This document shows positions 10,146 through 23,527 of a DNA stretch of 64,000 nt, in pieces. Under the pieces are notes generated by a model. That model saw nothing but the letters and a program-made list of their open reading frames with translations, was not told the DNA's origin and did no database searches. The position numbers and the translations under genes are program-made. Each line of letters opens with the position of its first letter. Within the stretch, counting starts at the first letter, position 1. Source of the DNA: Gelatoporia subvermispora B (taxonomy: Eukaryota > Basidiomycota > Agaricomycetes > Polyporales > Gelatoporiaceae); the NCBI GenBank assembly GCA_000320605.2, contig KB445805.1, forward strand, positions 310,001 through 374,000, given 5' to 3'.

Positions 10146-12758
10146 TATTGAGTTGCGATAGTCAGTGAGGTGAGATAGCTGAATTGACACAAGAGCACAG
10201 GGGTTGTGGGAGACGTGATTGCGGCGCAGACTCTTATATCCTCGAGCAACTGCGGGCCGATGTCAAGGCGCCTGCAGATGTAGGGAGTGATTGAGATGAG
10301 TGCGATGGTCGGTCGTCTGCGTCGCCCTCTGTGCTCTCGATTCCTTGATGGTTCTACGTGTTACACGTCGCACAGCACGTCGTGTACTCGTTTGCCGCTC
10401 GTGCTGTCGAGGTGAGATCAGGTTGTGCGGATCACTGACTCACAGTGCGCTCCACCAGACATTCCGACCGCCTTTCACCCGTCTATGGTACTCTAGCCCT
10501 CCCTGGCCCTGATGGACATCTCCAGGCCCTCAGCGCCAGTAATGTAAATCTTCGCATCCTCTCCGGCGTACGCCGGGGAATACATTGATTATACGAGTAA
10601 GTAGGTCGACAAATGAGCAGGAGTAGTCACTGGCGGAGCAGCAACAGGCCGTTCGACGTTGAGCCGGAAAACCAGCGTTTAGCATATATGGTTTTCATAT
10701 GAGAGGCACCTGCCGGACCAAATACACATGCGCAAACTGCGAGTACAAGGCCACATGAAAATTACAGCACCAGGCAAGCTCATGCAAGCTGGTGAGGAGA
10801 CGTCTGAAGCACAAGTTGACGGACACAAGTGAGTCAAATTGTTTAAGCAAGTTAACCCGCATTAGAGAAGTCGGTAACAGGCCTAAAAGAGGTTAGATAT
10901 GGTGCCTACAAACCACTAGAGAAGCGCCGCAAGGCGACAATAACCTTGCTCGCTCTTAAAGTGATAAATCCTGCATTGAATGGGACAGATGCTCTCGTAG
11001 GATGAGTCATCCATGAAGCTTGAAGCCTTTGACACTAATTATCCTGAAAGAGCAAATACACATTACGGATATGGTCTGACGGTAATTTTGGAACCAATCT
11101 CATCACGAAGAAATGGAGGGGAACAACATTACAATGCTGCAATCACTTGTGCTCGGTCACAAAGATGTGAACATCAATTTCAGCTCAGAACCATAGAATG
11201 AAGCATGTCTGTTAACACCATGGTGTTTGGTTCGTGAACCTTGAAATGTGGCATCAATCCGTAGATATTACCGGACCTCTGGACTCCGAGTCTGGAGAGA
11301 GGTGATTCATGTGCGAGCGAAGGATAGGATCAATGGATGTTCTCTCACGTTGTGCCCGTGTACTTGCTGGTACACGCAGGCGCACCTAAACGCGCTACAG
11401 AGCAAAGCGGCGAGAGTAAATGTATTTTATAATCATGTCCTGTATAAGTTGCAATCCCAGCGAGAATCGCGCAAATGGGCGTAGAGGATCGCTTGGACAA
11501 ACATGTCTCGAATGACGGGGAGTGGGAGATTACCACATTTGGACATGCACGTGATACCATGGGAATCGGTGACCGGAAAAGCAGCGACAATGAATTGCCA
11601 GTCTGAGAGACCTTGCCTGACCTTGCAAGCAAGGTGATGTTATCCGCCGCGTTTCGTCGATGGCTGTGCAGCCTCGTCGCCAAGACCGAGATTCGTCGCG
11701 CCGGTGTGGTCGTTGACTCAACTCTTTTCTCTCGACTTGTGACTCGATGCAACAACCCATCCTCTCAGCAAAGCGATGACTACTGATCTATCATGTCTCA
11801 GCTCGATGCCATCTTACCAAACGCTGCGTCGAAGCTGATGAAAACGCCGCCTGTGCTGATGCGCCTCGGAGTCTCTCGTATGGGAACGACATTTGAAAGC
11901 AATATGTAGGAGAGTGGTCCCACGAGCAGACAGATCAGGACCGGGCACAGATACGGATCCTCCTATAGTTAGTCCACAACCAGCCACCCTTCTGCTTTGA
12001 GAATGCACATACTAGCTGCCCGCTCTTTTTCTCGAACCTGATAGGTGTGCATCTCTATGGTTTCACGTTCCGAGTGCCTTTAGGCCATGGAACCTCGGGA
12101 TTCATGACGGGTCCGTGGCACTATCAGCCAATGACCATGGACTACCAGTCGCGTGTAATGTTTCCAGGGCAATTTGTGTCTTCAACATTGACCATGACAG
12201 ATGGCCTCACGTCCATGGCTTTACAACTAGACGATCTATCACAGTATGCACTGCCTCGATGTTTACATCTCCATGGTGAGTTCCTGTTATCCGATTGGGC
12301 CAGTGAGGCTTCGTCGGCATTCGCAGGTTATTTCATCTACCCTCATACATGAGGTGCAGTTATGGACGAGACTATGCATTAGATAACAGCGAACATACCT
12401 GAGACGACGGGTTGAGAGATCTGCAGCATATTCCTCGCCGCACCAGGTAAAGTCTACCATTGCAAACATATGCCTGTGATACTCGTCAGCGGACACCGGT
12501 TAGGTTCTGCGGATTTGACAGTCTGAGAATCCTGGGTTGATCAGAGACCTGCCTGTATCCCCTCGCACGAGCGCCAGGTGGCGTTAGACATTGTCAGACA
12601 TCGCATCGCGTCAGACCTTTCCGATCGCAGGCCGCTACTCCTCCGGACTACTTATACGGATATTCCCACTTGGGCAAACCTATTCACCCTCACGCTCTGC
12701 GCACTGTGTGCCAGATTTTCGCAGCTCTGGACTCGCCTCGACTTCCGAGGGGCCCGGG
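10146..12758. other. Long intergenic region, no supported gene
   Basis: In these 2.6 kb I find no ORF with family signatures. Short frames at 11013-11201 and 12047-12352 exist. The second reads GFTFRVPLGHGTSGFMTGPW and contains several CCATGG words, but I could not connect it to other exons or to a family. The region holds the promoters of the FAD monooxygenase (right part of its upstream) and of the DUF6533 gene. A decayed gene cannot be excluded. Confidence 0.4.
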
Positions 12759-14546
12759 ATGGCTCTCCAATTCAACCGGGATGAGTTGGTGAGCGCGCTG
12801 CAATCCAAGTGAGTCTCACTCCGGTTCACATGTTTACAAGCTGGAGATGTTGAACGAATGCGCGGTCAGCTCTGTAGGGAACTTCTGCTGCGTTGCTGCT
12901 TCTAGTGCGTGGTCGGCTACGTCGATCGCCCGTTTAATTCACTGACCCGCCTTGCGCAGTTGTTGTAATATATGACCATCTGAGCACTCTACCGCGGGAG
13001 GTAGAGCTCATATGGGGCCGCCGGTCGACCAGTGTAACAATCCTGTTCTATCTCAATCGCTGGACAATATTCGTATGGGCGGTGATGACTGGAATAGTTG
13101 GCTCTTCTCTACCGTTGTCCACCTTACAAGTAAGTAACACAATAATGTCAGGATGACCGTGAGCTAATGTCCAGACTGGATAGAGGTAGGCAGCGTTATG
13201 ACAAAATTATGACCAGTCATCGCTGACTGAACTCACCTTGACAAGCTGTATAACATACAATCACTTTGGAGAGACCATCAACTTAATATTATATGCTTTA
13301 TGGGCAGGTGAGAATGCAAACCAATCAGCCCACATCTCTTCATCAGACCCGATCATAGTCTTCTCCGCCATCCGAACATACGCAGTCAGCGGCGGTAATT
13401 GGCCGGTCGCACTGGCCGTATTCATCCTTAGTCTGGTGCCCGTAGGCACGAACACGGTGAGTATTCTCCGCTATCCGATGCGTCTGATCGTCCGTGTCTT
13501 CCTGACGCATATATCTTGTAGTACGGCGATTTCTTCGCATCTTGGTATCAGATGGCAGATTTTCCGATTGTCGGCGAACAATGCTACAGTGGGGTAAAGA
13601 TTTCACCGACAATGAATGCACAGTGAGTCGCGCGTCGCGCGGTATCTGCGGTCTTGGGCTGTTCTCATGTCTAGCAGACGTATGTCGTCGCCTAGGATCT
13701 GCCAGTGTTGTCCGCATAACGCTCCACAGTAACCGTCAGCACTCGGATCTGTGTAATTGCGTCGGACGTCCTTATCTTAATCGTCACCTGGGTTAAGACG
13801 TGGCACCTGAAGCGAGAATTTGACCGACTTGGAATGAAGGCCGAAGTATCCTCATTGCTACTGCGAGACGGTGCATCGATCTCTTTTCTGCTAAGACCAC
13901 TCAATGCTGACTGTCTTGCCAGGTACCCTGTACTTCCTGTGCGTACTCATCCAAGACCCCCACTTACCCGAAATCTTGATCTGCCCGTCGATACAGAGCG
14001 TTATTATGTATGAATATCCTCAATATTGCCGGACAGGTGACGGATGTGAGTTGGCACGGTCTCAGCGTAGCCTGTATGAAAGCCTGTATGAAACACGCTC
14101 ATTCATTCCATCTCCCAGGTCTTCGCTTACGCAGCATCCTTCTCGACTCCGTGAGAGCGGTGCCATTGAATTCTGACCAGTCCCTGCTAATGCTCTCCAG
14201 GCTCTCCTCCATCATCATAACCCACTTCCTTTTGAATCTCCGGCAGGCCGCATACGGGACCGACGAGGAGGCCACTATAACCAAGATCTCCTTCGTGCGC
14301 ACCCTTACCGCGAGCTCGAAGCGATCCAGCTTCCCATTCGCGGCGTTCGTCGGCAATATGGGGGAACATCTCTGTCATGGAATTGATCGGCGACACCCTG
14401 ACCTGCATTGGACCGAAGTTGATGGCGAACATGGCACCCAGCAGCCTCAGGGCGATACTGATGGTCTCAGCCTTGTGGCCAATATCTCGCACAACGATGA
14501 TGTCGTGTCCTTGGCTGATTCCTGGCATACGGCCAAGGATGCTTAA
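12759..14546 (+). CDS. DUF6533 seven-transmembrane protein
   Basis: DUF6533 proteins are an expanded basidiomycete family of multi-helix membrane proteins of unknown function, sometimes compared with receptors. The first exons are 12759-12808 and 12906-12931, then one from 12961. Joined, they read ALQSNAWSATSIALVVIYDH and continue LSTLPREVELIWGRR, the family N-terminal signature, followed by SVTILFYLNRWTIFVWAV. Later helices are INLILYALWA|VFSAIRTYAVSGG, VALAVFILSLVPVGTNT and STRICVIASDVLILIVTWV, ending LLLRDGTLYFLCVL. The acidic C-terminal tail follows HFLLNLRQAAYG and GNMGEHLCHG and ends at 14546. The junctions around 13140-13240 and 13990-14210 are uncertain. The tail being intact to a stop suggests a functional gene. 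Confidence 0.78.
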
Positions 14547-14934
14547 GGACGCTTGGGACGATACTGGGACGTTGACGATGTATAGCAGGTCGATGGAGGG
14601 TAAATGTACTTGTAACATCGGGTTCCGTGGTGACTGGCTGTAGGTGTAGATGTAACAGAAGTTGTATTTAGGTCGCTGGAGTTGTACAGAGCTGTAATGA
14701 AAGTAGAGCTTCGCATGACTGGTCGGAGTGAGCGTGCGTCGGTCCTCAGGTTTCTGATCCTCTAACTTTGATAGATTGCATGGTACCTCTTGATACTTGC
14801 GACGCGTGCCCTCTTCACTGCAGCACAAGGTGGTATCGAGCACAACAACAGCGCAACCTGCAGAATAACCAAGTATTGCACATCTATTAGCTCCGAGATA
14901 TATCTTTGATACATGAGAACCAGGGTATCCCAGT
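14547..14934. other. Convergent intergenic spacer
   Basis: 388 bases between the stop codons of the DUF6533 gene and ERG19. Only non-coding sequence suitable for the two 3' UTRs is seen. Confidence 0.6.
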
Positions 14935-16202
14935 TTATGCCGCCTTGGGGAGCCCGTCTGTTCCCAACAACGCCTCTTCAGCCCTAAGCACCCTTGGCCC
15001 GTCACCCACACGCGTGTGGATCAGGTTCTTCACAGCGCCCACACCGAACGGCTTCGCCACCGCAGGGTTGAAGCCGTCAACCAGCTTGCCCTCGCCAACG
15101 CCCGCCGCACCGAACAGGCCAAATGGATCCTTGAACGCCTCTGGCTGGGGGAAGTACTTGACGATGAGCTCGACGATCTCCTTGATGTTCTCCTTCGGCG
15201 CGTAGATGACCGCGTTCGGGCCCGCGTCGTACGTGTACGCGGCCTTGAGCTTGCCACCGTTCGCGACCGAGACACGGTTGTACTCGACGATGAGGGCGAT
15301 GATCGCGCGCGAGACGTCGTTCATGTAGAAGATCGGCGGGTCCGTGTCGAGCGCGACGGCGTGGAACTGGTTCGAGTCCTGCATTGTGATGCGCGCGAAC
15401 GCGTCGAAGTCGCGTGCCTGGATGGCCGCGGAGATCGCTTCCATCCGCGCGGGCACGACGTGCGCGATGCGGTGCTGGAGTAAGGTGGAGGTCTCGACGG
15501 TGCGCTGCATGCCGGAGGTGGAGGAGGTGCCCTTCTTGTCGTCGGAGACGACGCAGATGAGCGCGTGGATGTCCGGCCAGTGCGACTGCGGCGCGACCTC
15601 GACGGCGAGCGAGTCGGACCCGTCGGGCAGGGAGCCCATCTGCCAGGCGACGAATCCACCGAAGAGCGAGCGGCAGGCGGAACCTGAGCCCTGCCGCGCG
15701 ATCAGGGAAAGCTCGGAGGGCGACGCAGGGAGCTTGTAGAGCGCTGCGAGCGAGGCGACGAGCGCGGCGAAGCCAGATGCAGACGAAGCGAGCCCAGCAG
15801 CGGTCGGGAAGTTGTTTCGCGAGCAGATGTGAACATAGTATGAGGAGAGCTGAGCGATGTGCTAAGTCCGCGTGTACATCTACTTGAGCGAGATGGGGGA
15901 CATACCTTGGGCTGGCTGGCGTCCTTCTCCTCGACCTCCCGTCTCAGACGCTTCATCTCCGAGATACATGTCGCGAGCCGGCCGCCCTCCTTGATCTCCT
16001 CCTCAGTGTCGTTCAGCCATAGCCTGTCCTTCTTGAACGATGCGTCTGCACGGGATGTGGTGGTCGACCGGAGGTGGTCCTGGTCAAGCGTCACCGACAG
16101 CGAGGAGTTGGTGGGCAGGATGAGCTTGGTGTCCCGCTTTCCCCAGTACTTGATGCATGCAATGTTGACCGGCGCAGACGCAGTGGCTTGGTAGACGGAC
16201 AT
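14935..16202 (-). CDS. ERG19: Diphosphomevalonate decarboxylase
   Basis: This enzyme converts mevalonate 5-diphosphate to isopentenyl diphosphate with ATP, the last step of the mevalonate pathway that feeds sterols and terpenoids. Two exons, 15906-16202 and 14935-15849, give 403 residues, close to the usual ~400. The N-terminus reads MSVYQATASAPVNIACIKYW and then GKRD, the family substrate loop. The GHMP-kinase ATP-binding motif appears as NNFPTAAGLASSASGFAAL right after the intron. Other landmarks are GSGSACRSLFGGFVAWQMG, DDKKGTSSTSGMQRTVETS and YTYDAGPNAVIY with the conserved Asp. All catalytic regions look intact. It shares an 814-base divergent promoter region with CCR4. Confidence 0.96.
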
Positions 16203-17016
16203 CGTGGTACGGGTAAAAGGAGGAGACGACGAGGTTTTGTGGTGTCAGGTATTGTACGATCTCGTAAATCTGAAATCGTGCAATAGCCGACCATTTTCGA
16301 GTCGCTCGATAGACTCCGTTCATGCATCGTCAGGCGACGGACCACACTAGTCCGGTGTCGGATGAACGTCGAACTTTTGACCACAAGCTGTACATGAGAA
16401 CATGGAGGTCGGAGACAGCATTGCAGAGGCACCGAGCGCAGCACCCGTTCTCAAATCACACACTCATCACCCCATCCGTCCGATGGTCATAAGCGTAATC
16501 TTTCATTACAGCGTCGTCACAGGCAACGATGGGCACCCACGACTCTGACAGAAGATGTACGACAGACCGCGAGAAACTTAGGATTCAGATGGGTCTTGGC
16601 ACGGGCCGTTGCAGCTCTCGAGGACAGCTTCTCCGAGTTTGTCTGCAAGATATCGTCGGTGCAATAAGATCCGTTTATCATGCAAAATCCGGAAGGATGA
16701 TATATGCAATTGAGTGCAACACTGTGCAAGACGAGAGCTGCGTGGTGCGGACCATGGATGAGATCCGTTTAAACGGGCGCTAACATTTTGGACGTTGTTG
16801 TCCAAAAGAGGAAGCTGTATTTGTCAGCATTTTCGAGGCGGGGCTGGCACCGGTCGACGTCGTCCCGAGCATCGACAAAGACTCCACACTCGCTGTTCCT
16901 CACGACGACCACGACCACCTTACCAACTTTTCTCTCCTTTCCCCCGTCTCGTCTTTCTTGTCTTGTCTGCCCCGTAAACCCTTCTTTCAACGGTGGCTAC
17001 TCTAGCTTCCAATGCC
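16203..17016. promoter_or_regulatory. Divergent promoter region of ERG19 and CCR4, with a pyrimidine-rich leader
   Basis: This is an 814-base spacer between two divergent start codons. On the CCR4 side, bases ~16900-16985 are almost entirely C and T on the plus strand (ctctcctttcccccgtctcg), a hallmark of strong fungal core promoters and 5' leaders. No open frame looks coding. Promoter assignment is by position and composition only. Confidence 0.6.
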
Positions 17017-19457
17017 ATGTACTATCCCCAACAGTCCCCGGGCATCGCCCACAAGCTTGCAACACACCAGCACCCACAGGTTCATGACCAAACGGCATGG
17101 GCACGAGCAGCACATCATCCCGTGCTGGCGCCGAACCATCAGCCAACGTCGCCAGCTTACCCCCTCTTCACCAATGGCGCAGTGAGCGCCATGCACCACC
17201 CCCACATGCCCGGACCCCTCACCCACCACCACCACCAAGGCTCGCTCTCGCATGCACACTATGCGTCTCCATCCAATGCCAATGGGATGCAGGGGCAACA
17301 TGTGGCGTTGGGTCAGAATGGCTCGCCGGGGGCTGCGCAAGCGCAAATAATCACTCCGCATTGGCAGCAGCAGTTGCTCAAATGCGAGGTGTGTATATGA
17401 TCAACCTGTTCCTACGGCTCGTATTTACATTTTGCAGGCGATTAGACAATCCCGGTCTCCGCACCACCGTGCGCGGGCGAGCGCCATGGCGTCCCGCACA
17501 GTGCAGAAATCCGCCATCCCGATAACCAATCCGAATGCTATACAGCCTGCAGATACGTCCAACGGTGCTACCAAGGACGGAGACGCAGCATCCAACACAT
17601 CCCCCCGCACTACAAACGGTACCGCGTCCGACTCTTCTCCCCAGTCGGGTAGCGCCGCAATCAATCACCCCTCCTCCACTGTCGCCCCTATTGCGGAAAT
17701 TCCACGTCCAACCGCACCCAACAAACCGCCAGAGAACACGTGGAATTCCCTCGATATGGGGGGCGTCAATATCAAGAACATCCCTCCGACATCCGGGCTG
17801 TTCTCATTCACATTCCTGACCAATCTCTACCTCAATCACAATGCGCTCACGAGTATCCCTCCCGAAATCTCGAAGCTCCAGCACCTGGAGCTTCTCGACT
17901 TGTCCGGGAACAATCTCGTGACCGTCCCTCCGGAGCTCGGGTTGTTGACATCCCTAAAGGAGCTTTATCTCTTTGACAACCTGCTCACGAGCCTGCCGCC
18001 GGAACTGGGCAGCCTTTTCCAGTTGCAGACACTAGGCATTGAGGGCAACCCGTTGGACACATCGTTGAAGGTGAAGGTACAGAAGGAGGGGACGCCCGCA
18101 CTGGTGTGTTATCTCCGCGACTCTTGCCCGATCCCGCCACCACCCCCGTCGCGCGTATGGAGGAACCTAATCAGTGCACCCGAACGTGAGGCGATGGCGG
18201 CGGATCCGAATACGGAGACGTTCAGCATTCTCTGTTACAATATTCTCTGCGAGAAGGCTGCGACGGCGCGGATGTATGGCTACACCCCGTCGTGGGCGCT
18301 GCAGTGGGATTATCGCAAGGATCTCATCTTGCGGGAGATTGTCAACCACAATGCGGACTTTGTCTGCCTGCAAGAGGTGGACATTGCACAGTACGAGGAC
18401 TACTTCCTGCGGAACCTGACCGACCATGAATACGAGGGCGTATACTGGCCAAAGTCTCGGTACAAGACTATAAACGCGGACGACCGGCGTCTGGTTGATG
18501 GGTGTGCGATATTCTACAAAGCGTCGAAGTGAGTCACTGTGACGTACCATGGCCCATTTATCACTGACCACTGATCTCGTCCCAGATACACTCTTGTAGA
18601 GAAGCAACTCATCGAGTTCAGCGCCATCGCGATGCAGCGTTCGGATCTTAAGAAGACTGACGACATGTTCAATCGGGTGCTGGGGAAGGACCACATCGCC
18701 GTCGCAGGTTCCTTTGAGAACAAGGAGACGGGTACTCGTCTTATTGTTGCGAATGCGCATCTGCACTGGGATCCGGCTTTCCGCGATGTCAAGCTCGTAC
18801 AGGTCGCGCTCCTGATCGACGAGGTCGACAAGATCGCGAACAGCTTTGCGAAGTATCCGCCACGGCTCCCGCCAACGCCTTCTACCGCGTCCACTGACTC
18901 CCCCGCCGCAGAGAACGCGTCGTCCCGCCCGCCCCCGGTCTACACTGACGGGTACAAGATCCCAGTCATCGTCTGCGGCGACTTCAATTCCATTCCGGAA
19001 AGCGGCGTCTACGAGTTCCTCTGCAACGGCAACGTGCCGCCGGACCACCCGGACTTCATGTCACATCTGTACGGCAAGTATACGACGGAGGGCTTGCGCC
19101 ACCGCCTCGGACTCAAGAGCGCGTATGCCGCGGTCGGCGAGCACCCGATGACGAACTACACGCCGGGCTTCAAGGGCGCGATCGACTACATTTGGTACTC
19201 GACGGCGAATTTGTCAGTCAATGCCGTTTTGGGAGAAGTGGACAGGTCGTACTTGGAGAAGGTCGTCGGGTTCCCGAACGCCCATTACCCTTCAGAGTAC
19301 GTCGATCGTTTTCTTCACGCATTGGACCATACTAACTTATCCGCTTTTCAGCCACTTGTGCATCGTCTCCGAGTTCCGCGTCCGCCCACCCCGCGAGGCT
19401 CCCGCACCGCGACCACCGCCCGTGTTCCCCGAGTCCACATCTCGTGCTCATACATAG
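17017..19457 (+). CDS. CCR4: CCR4-type poly(A)-specific deadenylase
   Basis: This is the catalytic subunit of the CCR4-NOT complex, which shortens mRNA poly(A) tails in the cytoplasm. Four exons, 17017-17388, 17438-18528, 18586-19296 and 19352-19457, give 759 residues. I chose the ATG at 17017 (MYYPQQSPG) because no other in-frame ATG lies upstream. The N-terminal ~240 residues are disordered, rich in His, Gln, Pro and Ser. Leucine-rich repeats follow (LTNLYLNHNALTSIPPEI, LELLDLSGNNLVTVPPEL), the surface that binds the CAF1 nuclease. The C-terminal exonuclease-endonuclease-phosphatase domain shows FSILCYNILCEKAAT, DFVCLQEVD, ANAHLHWDP, VIVCGDFNSIPESGVY and FKGAIDYIWYS, so the metal and catalytic residues (Glu, Asp, Asn, His) are present. 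Length and order match fungal CCR4. Confidence 0.96.
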
Positions 19458-19832
19458 GGTATCATGGTAGACAATGCCACATATCCGTATTTGCCCGTTT
19501 GTGTCTCAATCTTCCCCCGTCATATATTTGATTCTTGTAAATAAGAACGTTGTCTTGGCGCCCTTTCCCGGTCTTTATGGAACCACCACCCCCCTTTACC
19601 TTCCGTGTCTAATTGATTGTTCCCCCGTGTCGTCTCTTGTCCTTGCTTGCTCTCTGGCTCCGGTTCACATATCTCTGTCGTGTTCATTGACCCTGCAAAC
19701 GTGTAGCATGTGGGTGTACGGCTCTGTTCAATACAACTCCTTCGAAATCTCTGCTGCCACTTAGGCCACTGCCGCTCGCGGCGTTAGAGCGGACAGTGTC
19801 CACAAGGACTACATAGTATCGGGTGGTATACA
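19458..19832. other. Convergent intergenic spacer
   Basis: 375 bases between the stops of CCR4 and the subtilase. T-rich runs around 19500-19690 on the plus strand fit the CCR4 3' UTR. There is no other content. Confidence 0.6.
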
Positions 19833-22800
19833 CTACGCAGGTGAGTCGACGCCTATGATGGGACTCAGCCAGCTCTCGAAGTCAGCCTCATTTACCGGAT
19901 CTCCCGTCACCTTCAACGCCCGGAGCAGAAAGCGATACGACCCATTTGGTATCGTGGTGCCGTTTGAGAAGAACGCTCCCGAAAAGGTAACCTCCTCAAA
20001 GCCAGTTCCATCCTGTCGACAGTTTAGCTGCGGCGGGAGACAAGCTCATGTAAAGGTACTCACATCAACATCGGAATTTCGCGGAAGGAAGTCGGCCTCA
20101 AACAATGGCCCGGCGATCTTCACCTGCGCGAATGATCCACCAGACGCCTGCGGAAAGCTGAACGTCTCGCGCTCGAAGACGTGTCTTGTGTCGATGTCGC
20201 GGGTAGGAATCGTCGGCTTGAAATTGATGTCCGCGTCGACGAGGTCGATCCGCAGCTCGGGCGTGCCGAAAGTCAGCCGTAGCAACAGACTGGGGAAATC
20301 CGCGCCTACGAACGTGTAGTTCGTCGTCGTGTTCTGGAAGTTGCCCGAGGCGTCGATAATGACTGGCAGGTCCACTCCGAAGAACACGTCTGAGGTGTCC
20401 ACGACTTGGGCATTGATGAGCGATGCTGCGAGGCCGAGGTATGTGACCTGGTAGCTCTCAGTCGTGCTGGCTATTTCGATGAAGCCAGAGAAGATCGGCA
20501 GGACTGATGGATCGAGTCCAGTTGGAGGCGTGAAATGTGCGGTGATTTCTTGTGTTTGTCCAGGGTGCACTGTGAACGACGTCTCGCTGAACTTGACAGT
20601 GGCAAATTGAGTCGAAAGTGGGACAGGGCCATCCTCCGGGAATGGCGTGCCCTGCGGCCATTTTTGGGTCATGGAAACTTCACATAAAGTAATACATACT
20701 GGTTGCAAGGACAGTGCAGTTCCGGCCGGGATATGGCTGACTGTGAACTTCTTCGCTGCAGTACCGTTATTCTTCACGGTAAACTTTTGACTAGCGCCGA
20801 GTAAGTATCTCGATGAATGACATGTCGATAGGATACTTACGTTCCATTGAAATGGGCGGTATCGTTCAAGAGAAGCTCTCCAGGAGACACGATGGTCTCC
20901 GCAGTAAGGGCATTGAAGGCATTCACCAAACCGGCGCCTTGCACTGCGACACTCTGCAATGGGACGCCATCCGTGACGTTCGAGGAAATTCGCTGGGCAG
21001 TTGTTTCGAACAAAGTACGCGCTCCCAAGCCAACTTCGGGTGAAGTACCCTTGAGACCGAATAAGAGCGCGCTGACTCCAGCCATGAATGGTGTTGCCAT
21101 GGAGGTGCCTGACTCCAGAGCGAAACTACCAAGGGGCACGGGGAACGTAGACAAGATGTTTCCTCCAGGAGCTGCGACGGCAGGTTTGAAGAACATATCG
21201 TTCGAGGGTCCATAACTGCTGAAGCTGGACACAAGCCCGCCTGTCGTCGAGTCCGGGAAGCCGGTAGAGCCTCCGACCTGGGGGAACGAAAGGCTGATAT
21301 TGGCGCCAGAGGCAAATTCGCTCACGAGCTGAATTGCGTACAAGTTAGCAGGATGTTCAAGTTATGCCTAGTCCACATACGAAGACACCATCATCTCCCT
21401 GGATCAAGGAGGATGTAAAGTTGCCGACGTCGATGGCTTCGAATCCTGCGCCATCGCTATCACACGTTTTCAAGCTCTTGCATTTCCGACGAAAAGCTGT
21501 ACGCACTCGTAGATTAAGGAGATATTCCCTCCTTTTGCTGCGACGTTCGTGAGCTTCTGGACCTAATTGCAAAACTTGAGGCTCGGACTCGTATAAAGGT
21601 ACACGTTACTTACGAAAGTGCAAGTCCCGCGACGAACGATAACAACAAATTGCGACAAATCCGGAGTGTCGTCCGGAAGTGGGTCACACGCGTCGTCTAC
21701 TACTGTCGTATCCGTGCTGGTCGCAAAAATGGGCAACGTGCCGTTCACAGGCAATGGGAACGTGCTGAAGTACGTGATTGGGTCGTGCTGAATACCATGG
21801 ACTGTAACGTTCTGGAGCGGGATCACGATGTTGTCCACACTTGCCACAGCAATCGCGTTGATCGCCGTCGCAGGGGCCGAGGTAAAAAATGTACCCTTCG
21901 TACCATCGTTGCCTGCAGATTGACATCTCAGAAGAGGAATCAGACATGGGATGACACGAAGTACCTGTTGCAATTGTCACAATCTTCCCCGTGGCGGCAA
22001 TACGGCTAGACACGACCGAGCCTGTATCTTCCGTCCACCCACTAGATCCGCCCAGGGACATCGTGAGGATGTCGTTACCATCACTGACGCCGCGCAGCAG
22101 GGCATCGATGATCACTGCATGCAGAATCAATCACCAACAAGCATGGACTGGGCAATAGCATACCATCATCAGTGGTATCTCCGGTACAGCCGAAAATCCG
22201 ATACATGTTGATGGATGCTTCATATGCGACCCCGCTGATGTTGAATTCGTTCCCTGGGTTTGCGCCAAGAATACCCTAGTGGCGATCAGATGCGTCAATG
22301 TGAGTATTATGATCTCGCTGGTTCGAAAGACTCACGGAGACATGCGTTCCATGACCATTACATTGATCAAGAGGATCATCGTCCGGCACAGGCGTATTGG
22401 AACCTTCATCCAATGCTCAGCTGCACGATCATGCACTCTCACCGAGAATAAATTACCATCTGTCAGATTGCATACAGTTAAGAGGTAGAGCAATTGACAT
22501 ATAGATTGTGCCTCTTACTGTATGCATCTCCCACGAAGTCAAACCCACCGATGACCTTAAAACCAGGTCCAAAGCCGCCACCGAGCACGGGATTTGTGTA
22601 GTCAACACCTAGACCACCCGATCAGGGTGGAAAATGTCCTTCTTCGCAACGTTCTGCTTACCAGTATCAAGACTATTTTCGGTCAGAATGACAGAAATCA
22701 GTCAATGCCACAAAGCGATCGCCAAGCTTACATCCCGACTTTGACGCCCTTTCCCAAGATGCCTTGAGCGTGGAGCTTATCGACTCCCTAAGAATGGGTC

Positions 22801-23527
22801 CAGCAATGCTTGGCGGCGTCGATCAAGGCACAGCATAGAGAACCTACTGTCATGACATGCGTAGACTCTGTATCGGCTGGAATAGCAGGATCGTTCACAT
22901 CGGTCACAATGTGAATGCTGACAGGCCTGAGAGCAGGGAAGGGCGAAGTAAGACTGCCAAGCCCATGGTTAGTGAGGGCATGACTGACTTTGGTGCGGGA
23001 ATCTTGACTACAGGTCGGATTGCCTTCAGGCCAGACATCCTCAACACAGTCATAGCATCCTAAATGTGCGCAAATTGAGATAATATATGCATATGTGCAT
23101 ATGTGCGACCTCATACTTGCGCATCCTAGCAATAGTCATGTTAGCTTATCCTATATGTAGTCTTGGGGCCGCGACTTCACCTGTAGTGTCACCGCTGCGC
23201 CAATGAACAGACCCTCAGAGTTGAACTCCCTGTCGACCTTAAAGCCAACACCCCGCTTGCGTAGAGAATCGTAGAGTGTTTCATGTACCTTCACAACGTC
23301 TTGTCACCTTCCACGGCCTGTCAGTACAGAACGCACGCGCTCACCGTACGAGGATCCAAAGATCTCCTGCTGGGAATGTCAGCAGGCTCGTCGACTTCGA
23401 TGATGAATCTGTTCGGGACGATGTTCCCAAAGCCAGCAGTTTCCTTCTTCACGCTCGAGAACGGGAACGCGGCCAAGGCATGGGCGGCTGTGAGGGCGGG
23501 GACAAGAAACGAAGTGAGGAGCTTCAT
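19833..23527 (-). CDS. Secreted subtilisin-like serine protease (S8, pyrolysin type)
   Basis: A secreted endopeptidase with about a dozen exons. The N-terminus MKLLTSFLVPALTAAHALAA is a clear signal peptide. An I9-like propeptide follows (NRFIIEVDEPADIPSRR, then VGFKVDREFNSEGLFIGAAV). The catalytic Asp is in ILDTGVDYTNPVLGG (joined across introns at ~22665-22735). The His is in DQCNGHGTHVS (~22330-22385) and the Ser is in LESGTSMATPFMAGVSALL (~21060-21130). A protease-associated domain insertion is likely between them (FATSTDTTVVDDACDPLPDD). The C-terminal Fn3-like region contains FTVKNNGTAAKKFTVSHIPA, and the protein ends SWLSPIIGVDSPA. The triad is intact. It resembles the basidiomycete secreted subtilases of the PoSl type. 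Internal exon ends were checked only around the active-site residues and the first intron. Confidence 0.9.

Noticed and set aside
12047..12352. 101-codon plus ORF with GHGTSGFMTGPWHYQPM
   Set aside because: GHGT recalled a subtilase His motif, but no other subtilase feature is nearby and the context does not fit. Left as part of the intergenic description.
14187..15011. 274-codon minus-strand ORF
   Set aside because: It overlaps the C-terminal exon of the DUF6533 gene and the spacer, and does not show family motifs. The plus-strand reading matches the DUF6533 pattern.
15016..15483. 155-codon plus ORF, Arg/Asp/Val-rich
   Set aside because: Antisense to the ERG19 second exon, which is certain by its motifs.
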